Of a DNA stretch of 26,156 nucleotides, positions 1 through 6,073 are shown in pieces; within the stretch, counting starts at the first letter, position 1, and each line of letters opens with the position of its first letter. The DNA is taken from positions 1-26,156 of the forward strand of contig CAKTUU010000031.1 of the NCBI GenBank assembly GCA_934621505.1. Reading direction: 5' to 3'. The DNA is from an uncultured Clostridia bacterium. Lineage in GTDB: Bacteria; Bacillota; Clostridia; Christensenellales; Aristaeellaceae. The notes under the pieces are model-generated. The model was not told where the DNA came from and did no database searches. It worked only from the letters and a program-made list of their open reading frames with translations. The position numbers were made by a program, and so were the translations under genes.

Positions 1-20
1 AGCCGTTCGATACGAATCCA

Positions 21-46
21 GTCAGAGGGGCTGCGGCCCCTCTGAC
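21..46. other. Perfect 11-bp hairpin near the left edge
   Basis: Inverted repeat GTCAGAGGGGC / GCCCCTCTGAC at 21-31 and 36-46 around a TGCG loop. No T-run follows on either strand, so it is not a textbook intrinsic terminator. It may be the 3' end structure of a gene lying left of the window. Nothing recognisable precedes it in bases 1-20. Confidence 0.5.
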
Positions 47-77
47 AACTCCCCGAAAAGGGTTTTTCGACAGTCTG

Positions 78-110
78 AGGCGCGGAGATGTTCTTTTCTC
101 CGCGCCTTTG
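78..110 (+). terminator. Probable intrinsic terminator (second of three tandem hairpins)
   Basis: Stem AGGCGCGGAGA (78-88) pairs with TCTCCGCGCCT (97-107) and is followed by a short TTTG. The T-tract is weak. It probably ends a plus-strand transcript entering from the left of the window. Confidence 0.5.
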
Positions 111-112
111 CC

Positions 113-160
113 AAAACCGCCCGCCTGAACACATCAGCATTCAGGCGGGCGGTCCTTTTT
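113..160. terminator. Bidirectional terminator after rho
   Basis: A 13-bp perfect stem (117-129 with 140-152, core CCGCCCGCCTGAA) is followed on the plus strand by TCCTTTTT and on the minus strand by TTTTGG. It lies immediately after the rho stop codon on the minus strand, so it should end the methyltransferase-rho transcript. On the plus strand it can stop transcription coming from the left. Confidence 0.8.
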
Positions 161-2111
161 ACCGTTTCAGGTATCCGCTTTTTTCCCACAGGCCGATCCA
201 GTCCTGAAGCCTGCTGAACAAATCCGCGTTGCACTTGGTCTTTTGCATCATATCGATCAGCTGCACCACCGCCTCGCCGTTGGTGGTGGCCCCCAGCACC
301 TTGCGAATGGCCCGCAGGCCCTCCTTCTGCTCCTCGGACAGCAGGCTGTTGTCCTTTTTGGTGCCGCTCTTCTGCAAATCAATCATGGGGTACACCGGGT
401 CGCCGTTTTGGTGGGTGCAAAGGGTCAGCTCCATGTTTGCCGTGCCTTTAAACTCCTCAAAGATGATATCGTCCACCCGGGAATCGGTCTGGGTAGCGAT
501 GGTGGCAATAACCGTCAGGCTGCCGCCTTCGCGGGTGTTGCGGGCCGCGCCAAAGAAGCGCTTGGGCTTTACCAGCGCCGCCGGGGTGACCGTGTTGGTC
601 ATGGGGCGGCCTCCCTGAGCCAGCGCCGCCTGATAGGCCCGGGTCAGCTTGGTCAGGCTGTCCAGCAAAATGACCACATTGCGGCCGGATTCCACCAGAC
701 GCTGGGCCCGCTCCAGCATGGTTTCACTTACGCGGGTCTGGGTATCGGGCGCGTCCGCGAAGGTGGAGGCAAACACCTCCGCGTTGACGGATTCACGGAT
801 TTCCGTTACATCCTCCGGAGCCACGTCCAGCAGCAGCATCATGACCTCCGCGTCCGGATCGCTCTGCCGGATGGCGCGGCTCATTTCCCGCAGAATCACC
901 AGCCGTCCGCTGTCCGGGGGCGATACAATCATGGCCCGCTGGCCAAAGCCGATGGGGGCGATCAAATCCACCAGGCGCATGGCCATTTCCGTACCGTCGC
1001 CCTCCAGCACGATGCGGCGGTTGGGGTAAATGGGCACCAGCTGCTCAAACAGCGGCCTTTCCGCTTTTTCATCCGGAGCCTGACCGTTGATTTGTTCCAC
1101 ATACAGCAAGGCGGCAAATTTATCGCCCTCACGCCGCGCGCGGGCCTTGCCGTCCACACGGTCGCCGGTACGCAGGCCGTAGCGGCGCACCTGAGCCATG
1201 GATACATAAATGTCCTTTTTGCCGGGCAGCAGCGTGGAGCCGCGCAAAAAACCATAGCCGTCCGGCAAAATCTCCAAAATACCGCCGACGCTTTCCATCT
1301 CGCCCAGCTGCATCATTTCCGGCAACTGGCCCGCATCCGCCTGCTCCCCAAACTGGGGGTCCCGGTTCATGCGGTACAGGCCGTCGTTATAGTTGTTTTC
1401 CGTCGGCTGGGGATAGGTGGCGGGCCGGGGCTGATAACCGCCGCGGTAGTGGTTGGGCTGCTGCTGATAATTATTCTGCTGGTAGCCCCTGGGCTGGTAA
1501 CCAAACCCGCCGTCGTTGCGGTTATATTCCCCACGGCTTTGATAAGAGGGCCGCTGCGGCGCCGCTCTGTAGCCCAGGCGATACCCGTCCAGACTGGGCG
1601 CGTCCTGACGGCGGGCCGGTTCAGCCTGCGCCGGGCGCTGGTCCTGAGACGGCTGGGGCCGGCTCTGGGGGCCAAAACGGTTGACCGTACTCACCGGACG
1701 GCTGCTTTGCCAGGCGGGTTTAGCCTGTTCGCGGGTTGCCCGCGCCTGCCACGCCTGCCGGTACACTGGCTGATAGGCCCCTTCCTGATTGGTCCAGGGC
1801 CTGAAGCCGTTGGACGCCGTCACATCGGCGGACAGCGGTGCTTCCTGCAGTTTTTCCATTTCCGTCGTGCTTTTTTCCTCCTGCCGGGCTGGCGGATCGC
1901 TCACGGCGGCAGGTTCCGTTTCCGCTTCTTTTTCGGTTTCCGGATCGGTCGCGGTTTCTATCGGGGCAGCGGGCTTTTCTTCGCCCAGGGCTTCCGCCAA
2001 ACGCCCCACAATACCGGCCTTATCAATACCGGCGCTTAATTTTACGCCATTTTCTTTTGCAAGTTTGCGCAACTGAACCACTGTCATTGCTTCCAGCTCA
2101 GCAGTCTGCAA
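159..2111 (-). CDS. rho: Transcription termination factor Rho homologue with degenerate ATPase site (pseudo-Rho)
   Basis: Rho is normally a hexameric RNA helicase that ends transcription. This protein has 650 residues, well over the roughly 420 of E. coli Rho. In order: Rho_N/SAP-like helices (about 9-43), an acidic linker (45-90), a Gln/Tyr/Asn/Arg/Gly-rich disordered segment (about 100-255), the cold-shock RNA-binding domain (275-345, with DGYGFLR and DIYVS kept), and the RecA-like domain (350-640, with PKRFFGAAR kept). The ATPase residues are lost. Walker A reads PPDSGRL (398-404) instead of PPKAGKT. The catalytic Glu site reads LDVAP (428-432) instead of IDERP. The Arg finger of GTRKE is Lys (K585), the Arg before VFP is Pro (P572), the Q-loop GGxD is NTVT (506-509), and the R-loop GSK is DSR. 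Walker B Asp484 remains. The TTG start is chosen because GGAGG lies 7 nt upstream; an ATG at codon 9 is the alternative. The gene follows the methyltransferase by 20 nt. Family assignment is secure, but termination activity is doubtful. Confidence 0.95.
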   Translation of the reverse strand: MQTAELEAMTVVQLRKLAKENGVKLSAGIDKAGIVGRLAEALGEEKPAAPIETATDPETEKEAETEPAAVSDPPARQEEKSTTEMEKLQEAPLSADVTASNGFRPWTNQEGAYQPVYRQAWQARATREQAKPAWQSSRPVSTVNRFGPQSRPQPSQDQRPAQAEPARRQDAPSLDGYRLGYRAAPQRPSYQSRGEYNRNDGGFGYQPRGYQQNNYQQQPNHYRGGYQPRPATYPQPTENNYNDGLYRMNRDPQFGEQADAGQLPEMMQLGEMESVGGILEILPDGYGFLRGSTLLPGKKDIYVSMAQVRRYGLRTGDRVDGKARARREGDKFAALLYVEQINGQAPDEKAERPLFEQLVPIYPNRRIVLEGDGTEMAMRLVDLIAPIGFGQRAMIVSPPDSGRLVILREMSRAIRQSDPDAEVMMLLLDVAPEDVTEIRESVNAEVFASTFADAPDTQTRVSETMLERAQRLVESGRNVVILLDSLTKLTRAYQAALAQGGRPMTNTVTPAALVKPKRFFGAARNTREGGSLTVIATIATQTDSRVDDIIFEEFKGTANMELTLCTHQNGDPVYPMIDLQKSGTKKDNSLLSEEQKEGLRAIRKVLGATTNGEAVVQLIDMMQKTKCNADLFSRLQDWIGLWEKSGYLKR

Positions 2112-2131
2112 TTCAAACCCTCCTCATCGCC

Positions 2132-3205
2132 TTAACGTTTCTCTGTTGGCTTACACGCATTCTTTACGGCCACGACCATATCCCGCTCCACAGCCTGCTC
2201 CACCCAATGGGCAAAATCATTGTAGGGCGGGTCGCGCAGAACCGTCAAACCGGCCTGCTCCATGGCCTCCATCACATCCCGCCGGGACAGTGTGTTTTCA
2301 TTAAACGACAGAGCCATCGCCCCGCCTATCTTCAGCGCCTCCGTGCAGCCCGGCAGCGCCCTTTCCAGCAGCCGCCTGAGGGACGACATGCCGCCGCCCT
2401 CCCTGGGCGCGTGCTGCACGCCGTAGGGCAAATCGCTGACGACCAGATGCGCCGTTCCCGGACGCGCCATTTCGCCAGCGCGGGCGGCGTCCCCGCAAAG
2501 CAGCTTCAGTCCAAGCCGCCGCCCCTCCCGCATGGCCCGGGCATCCGGCGCGGCCTCATATTCCACCGTGCGCACAGCGCCGCCCTTGGGCAGGGTGTAC
2601 GACTTGACCGTTCGTTTATGCTTTACCTTATGCCATTTCAGCGAACGTTCAAAATACTGGTCCGCCTCCTGCAGGCTTTTGGCGTCGGTTTCTATGCCGA
2701 CAGCGTTATGCCCCTGGCACAGAGCGCAAAAAAGAGAGGTGCCCTTTCCGCACATGGGATCCAGCACGCAAAGCGGACCTGCTTCCCTGGCAAAAGCGGA
2801 CGCGGCCCTGGCGCAGTTGAGCATAAGATACGTAAAATCCGCGTTGGTTTTGCCCTTATATTTCAGCACATGGGGCAGATCATCCGGCATAACGGAACCG
2901 GCCGCCCGTTCCAAAGGCAACAAAGCGTCGCCCTCCAAACGCGCGGCAAAGCAAATGGAAGAATGGCCGGAAACAGCCCGCCATACCTGTTCGGGCATTT
3001 CACCGGCCTCAAAAACCAAAAACGGCTCCCCCGCGATCAGGCGCAGCCGAGGGGCGGCCCGGTCCAGCCCCCAGGCGTTCAGCACGCATTCCAATTCAAG
3101 CAGGGCCAGCTTTTGCAATGACTGACGATACCGCACGTTGGCATGCGGCTTCAAAAGCAGCGCGTATAACACAAAGAACCTCTTTTCGCAGTTCAACGAT
3201 ATCAT
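2132..3205 (-). CDS. Trm11/TrmN-like class I RNA methyltransferase
   Basis: A Rossmann-fold, SAM-dependent methyltransferase of the UPF0020/Trm11-TrmN type, expected to methylate an RNA base, probably in tRNA. Visible motifs, numbered from the ATG, are motif I LDPMCGKGTS (148-157), the acidic end of strand 2 in VGIETD (169-174), and motif IV SDLPYG (258-263), the (N/S)DPPY-like loop of amino-group methyltransferases. The first 110 residues are poorly conserved and probably bind substrate. The start is uncertain: ATG at 3205 gives 357 residues and TTG at 3220 gives 362, and neither has a clear Shine-Dalgarno. The promoter at 3245-3273 allows only a short leader. It is first in an operon with rho. 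The exact target base is not deducible. Confidence 0.8.
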   Translation of the reverse strand: MISLNCEKRFFVLYALLLKPHANVRYRQSLQKLALLELECVLNAWGLDRAAPRLRLIAGEPFLVFEAGEMPEQVWRAVSGHSSICFAARLEGDALLPLERAAGSVMPDDLPHVLKYKGKTNADFTYLMLNCARAASAFAREAGPLCVLDPMCGKGTSLFCALCQGHNAVGIETDAKSLQEADQYFERSLKWHKVKHKRTVKSYTLPKGGAVRTVEYEAAPDARAMREGRRLGLKLLCGDAARAGEMARPGTAHLVVSDLPYGVQHAPREGGGMSSLRRLLERALPGCTEALKIGGAMALSFNENTLSRRDVMEAMEQAGLTVLRDPPYNDFAHWVEQAVERDMVVAVKNACKPTEKR

Positions 3206-3244
3206 CCGGCCAGGTTTCAATCCGATGGGGCATCAGATGTATTG

Positions 3245-3273
3245 ATTATAGCATAGCCGTTTCTATTTTGCAA
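3245..3273 (-). promoter_or_regulatory. Promoter of the methyltransferase-rho operon
   Basis: Read on the minus strand, a -35 TTGCAA (3268-3273) and a -10 TATAAT (3245-3250) are separated by 17 bp. Transcription should start near 3238, about 20-35 nt before the candidate start codons. Confidence 0.75.
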
Positions 3274-3325
3274 ACCCTTCCTGCAAGGAAAAAAAGGGAT
3301 TTTGCTTTTGTTTTCGCCTTAGCGC

Positions 3326-3354
3326 TTGTATTTCCAAAAACCTTGTGGTATACT
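3326..3354 (+). promoter_or_regulatory. Promoter of the rimP-nusA-infB operon
   Basis: A -35 TTGTAT (3326-3331) and a -10 TATACT (3349-3354) with a 17-bp spacer. It points away from the methyltransferase promoter. Transcription would start near 3361 and leave an untranslated leader of about 247 nt before rimP. Confidence 0.7.
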
Positions 3355-3360
3355 GTGAAA

Positions 3361-3607
3361 GGCTTGCTGCTGCATGCTGCTACATGCCGTCGTTTGGTTT
3401 TCATACCGACCCAGCCAGACAGAAAGAAGGGTTTTTCGTTAAAAGAGTGGATGTCGCTTTCCCCCCACCGCGCGCAACGCCTGTTTTGCGTTTGCATTTC
3501 GGCCCCGACGGTCCCTGCATCGTCCTGCCGCAAAGCGCGTGCGTAAAAGGGGCAAGGCGGCTGATTGCCACTCTTTTTGATTGGACTTTTAGAAACGGAG
3601 AAGAAGC
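3361..3607 (+). promoter_or_regulatory. Long 5' leader of the rimP operon
   Basis: About 247 nt between the predicted transcription start and the rimP ATG. It holds no convincing gene. Small hairpins can be drawn, for example AACGC / GCGTT around 3476-3492, but I recognise no known riboswitch or T-box. An open frame from an ATG near 3383 runs to a TGA overlapping the rimP start (ATGA at 3608) but has no protein-like features. Operons for NusA/IF2 often have regulated leaders; that this is one is an inference. Confidence 0.35.
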
Positions 3608-4111
3608 ATGAAACCATCATCCAAAGCAAATTCCATCGGGGCGGCGACGTCCCGCGCCCAGGCCATCGCCAATGAAATGGGCCTGGAGCTGGTAGAATTG
3701 ACCCTGCAAAAGGAAAGCCGGGGCAAATGCCTTTGCGTTTATGTGGATAAAGAAGGCGGCCTGTCCCTGGACGACTGTGAAAAATACCACAAGCGGCTGC
3801 AGCCCCTGGTAGAGGATATTGACTACGATATTATGGAGGTATCCAGTCCGGGGGTGGACCGTCCCATCAAAACCCTGCGGGATTTTGAAAAAAACCGGGG
3901 CGCGGTGGTGGATGTGAAGCTGTTCGCCGCCCGGGACGGGGTCAAGCAGTTTCGCGGCGCGCTGGCCGATATGACCGACGGCAGCGTGGTTATCACAGAC
4001 GCGGACGGTAAGCTCATCGCCTTTGACCGCAAGGACGTGGCCCTGATTAAACCCGTCATTGAATTGGAAGAAGAAGATTTTCAGGACGTTGTTTTTGACG
4101 AAGAAGAATGA
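3608..4111 (+). CDS. rimP: Ribosome maturation factor RimP
   Basis: RimP (YlxS, DUF150) binds the 30S subunit and helps S12 and the central pseudoknot assemble. The 167 residues match the usual length. The N-terminal alpha/beta domain runs from about 10 to 85 and includes the family stretch MEVSSPGVDRPI, with ELVELTL and CEKYHKRL before it. The C-terminal SH3-like barrel runs from about 88 to 150, and a very acidic tail follows. The ATG is preceded by GGAGAAG. It is the first gene of the operon and sits 12 nt before nusA, the classic pairing. Confidence 0.96.
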   Translation: MKPSSKANSIGAATSRAQAIANEMGLELVELTLQKESRGKCLCVYVDKEGGLSLDDCEKYHKRLQPLVEDIDYDIMEVSSPGVDRPIKTLRDFEKNRGAVVDVKLFAARDGVKQFRGALADMTDGSVVITDADGKLIAFDRKDVALIKPVIELEEEDFQDVVFDEEE

Positions 4112-4123
4112 GAGGGAAGTAAC

Positions 4124-5377
4124 ATGAGAACAACCAAGAAAACCCAGCAGTCCGGCGGACAGGCGGAAATCATTGCAGCCGTAAAGGCGCTGGCCCACGA
4201 AAAGGATATCGATGTAGAGCTGCTGTACGGCGCCATCGAGGAAGCCCTAAAGGCCGCCTACCGTAAAAACGTTTCCCGGGACGAAAACCCGCCCGCCAAC
4301 CTGAGCGTCACCCTGGACCGCACCACGGGCGTGGCTCATGTGTTTGCCCGCAAGGCGATTACCGACGAGGTGGAGGATCCCGCCAACCAGATTACTCTGG
4401 AGGACGCCCGGAAAATTCGCCCCGATTACCGCATGGGCGATATCGCGGAAATCGACGTGACCCCCACCGGCTTCCTGCGCACCGCCGCCCAGACGGCCAA
4501 GCAGGTGATTATGCAGCGCATCCGCGAGGCGGAGCAGGGCAAGATTTACGATGAATACTCCGAAAAGGAAAACGAAATCCTGACCGCCATTGTGCAGCGT
4601 GTGGAGCCCAAGGGCGTGTATGTGGAGCTGGGCCGCACGGAAGGCATTTTGGAGCCCAGCGAATACATGCCCGGCGAGGAATACCACATTGACGACCATA
4701 TCAAGGTGTATGTATTGGAAGTGAACCGCACCGGCCGCGAAATGCTGCGCGGGCCCCAGGTGCGGGTCAGCCGGATTCATCCCGGCCTGGTCAAGCGCCT
4801 GTTTGAAATGGAAGTGCCCGAAATCGCCGCAGGCGTGGTACAGATCAAGTCCATTGCCCGGGAAGCGGGAAGCCGCACCAAAATGGCCGTGCATTCCACC
4901 GAGGTAACCATCGATCCCGTAGGCGCCTGCGTGGGCCCCCGGGGCAACCGTGTGGAAAAAGTGGTAACCGAACTGAAAAACGAAAAGATCGATATCATCA
5001 AGTGGTCCGCCGACCCGGCGGAGTTTATCGCCAACGCCCTGAACCCCGCCCATGTGCTGAGCGTGTTTGTGGCGGAAAACGAAAAGGAAAAGGCCTGCCG
5101 GGTGGTGGTGCCCGATAATCAGCTGAGTCTGGCCATCGGCAAGGAGGGCCAGAACGCCCGCCTGGCCGCCAAGCTGACCGGCTGGCGCATCGATATCAAG
5201 AGCCAGAGCCAGGCCGCCCAGATGTTTGATATGCCCATGGAAGAAACCGAGGAGCCTCTGGGCTTCCAGGAATACTACACCGGCGACGCCTCCGAGGAGG
5301 ATTTGCAGCAGTCCGGCCTGCCGGAATTGCGCGATCTGCCTCTGGACGCGGATTACGACGAGGACGACACGCTGTAA
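4124..5377 (+). CDS. nusA: Transcription termination/antitermination factor NusA
   Basis: NusA binds RNA polymerase and nascent RNA and modulates pausing and termination. The 417 residues fit the Gram-positive form, which lacks the C-terminal acidic repeats of E. coli NusA. Domains: N-terminal polymerase-binding domain (about 12-140), S1 domain (about 148-215, GVYVELGRTEGILEPSE), KH1 (GPRGNRVEKV) and KH2 (AIGKEGQNARLAAKLTGWRI). The S1-to-KH1 linker carries a few extra residues (NRTGREMLRGPQV) where homologues usually have a shorter turn. The C-terminal tail from about residue 375 is acidic and probably disordered. Because this genome's Rho looks catalytically dead, intrinsic termination helped by NusA may carry more of the load; that is inference. 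Confidence 0.97.
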   Translation: MRTTKKTQQSGGQAEIIAAVKALAHEKDIDVELLYGAIEEALKAAYRKNVSRDENPPANLSVTLDRTTGVAHVFARKAITDEVEDPANQITLEDARKIRPDYRMGDIAEIDVTPTGFLRTAAQTAKQVIMQRIREAEQGKIYDEYSEKENEILTAIVQRVEPKGVYVELGRTEGILEPSEYMPGEEYHIDDHIKVYVLEVNRTGREMLRGPQVRVSRIHPGLVKRLFEMEVPEIAAGVVQIKSIAREAGSRTKMAVHSTEVTIDPVGACVGPRGNRVEKVVTELKNEKIDIIKWSADPAEFIANALNPAHVLSVFVAENEKEKACRVVVPDNQLSLAIGKEGQNARLAAKLTGWRIDIKSQSQAAQMFDMPMEETEEPLGFQEYYTGDASEEDLQQSGLPELRDLPLDADYDEDDTL

Positions 5378-5410
5378 GCCATCGCCGATACATGAAGGAG
5401 GAAAAGCGAT

Positions 5411-5701
5411 ATGCCGCCTAAGCCGCGAAAAATACCCATGCGGATGTGTGTGGGCTGCCGGGAGATGAAGCCCAAAAAGGAGCTTCTGCGCGTGGTGCGT
5501 TCCCCTGAGGGGCAGGTAAGCCTGGACGCTACCGGCAAAAAACCGGGCCGCGGCGCATATTGTTGTTATAACGCCGGCTGTCTGCGCCGGGCGCTGAAGC
5601 AGGGCCAGCTGGACCGCCAGCTGGAGGTAAAGCTGAGCCCGGAGGTAAACGACCAGCTGCTGGATACCATGCAGCGTCTTTTGCAGGAGGCGGCGCAATG
5701 A
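5411..5701 (+). CDS. ylxR: YlxR family nucleic-acid-binding protein (DUF448)
   Basis: A small basic protein of 96 residues always found between nusA and infB in Firmicutes. The signature MRMCVGCREMKPKKELLRVV is present near the N-terminus, with a second part GRGAYCCYNAGCLRRAL. Structures of the family suggest RNA binding, and B. subtilis YlxR has been linked to gene regulation. The ATG lies 9 nt after AAGGAGG. The last bases overlap the next start codon (ATGA), implying translational coupling. Confidence 0.93.
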   Translation: MPPKPRKIPMRMCVGCREMKPKKELLRVVRSPEGQVSLDATGKKPGRGAYCCYNAGCLRRALKQGQLDRQLEVKLSPEVNDQLLDTMQRLLQEAAQ

Positions 5702-6021
5702 ACCGGCAGACGGAAAACCAGGTAACGGGCTTTTTGGGGCTTTGCTTCAAGGCGGGCCGGGTGGTCAGCGGCCAGGAGGCCTGCGTGGACCTGGTCCGCG
5801 GCGGCGAGTGCGTCCTGGCCCTGCTGGACGGCGGCGCGTCGGAAAACACGCGCAAGCGCCTGATGGACGCCTGCCACAGCCACAATGTGCCGCTGTACGA
5901 GCTGAGCGGCGGCGCGCTGGGACACGCCATTGGCAAAAGGGGCCGTATGGTGGCCGCCTTCCGGATGGACGGCATGTCTCAAAAGCTCCTGTCTCTTCTG
6001 GAAAACGAACCACGGCTGTAA
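5698..6021 (+). CDS. ylxQ: L7Ae-like RNA-binding protein (YlxQ)
   Basis: A 107-residue member of the L7Ae/L30e/S12e superfamily, which binds kink-turn RNA. The family pattern is clear: an N-terminal helix with GLCFKAGRVVSG, then a central ALLDGGASENTRKRL (the Asp/Asn-rich turn that normally meets the kink-turn), and GHAIGKRGRMVAAF near the C-terminus. It overlaps ylxR by 4 nt and lies 52 nt before infB. Its role in the cell is not settled even in model species; ribosome-associated kink-turn binding is the usual proposal. Confidence 0.92.
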   Translation: MNRQTENQVTGFLGLCFKAGRVVSGQEACVDLVRGGECVLALLDGGASENTRKRLMDACHSHNVPLYELSGGALGHAIGKRGRMVAAFRMDGMSQKLLSLLENEPRL

Positions 6022-6073
6022 AGCCTCAATCCTATTTAAGATTGCAAATTCATGCGGGGGTGCAAGCGGTACA

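Noticed and set aside
243..2039. A long plus-strand open frame antisense to rho
   Set aside because: It mirrors the codon bias of the GC-rich rho gene; the translation has no recognisable domain and no ribosome-binding site, while rho is certain.
3345..3611. Possible small gene in the rimP leader
   Set aside because: The first codons overlap the -10 box of the best promoter, there is no Shine-Dalgarno, and the peptide has no recognisable features.
4247..5698. Long minus-strand open frame antisense to nusA and ylxR
   Set aside because: Same antisense artefact of GC-rich coding DNA; no motifs and no promoter.
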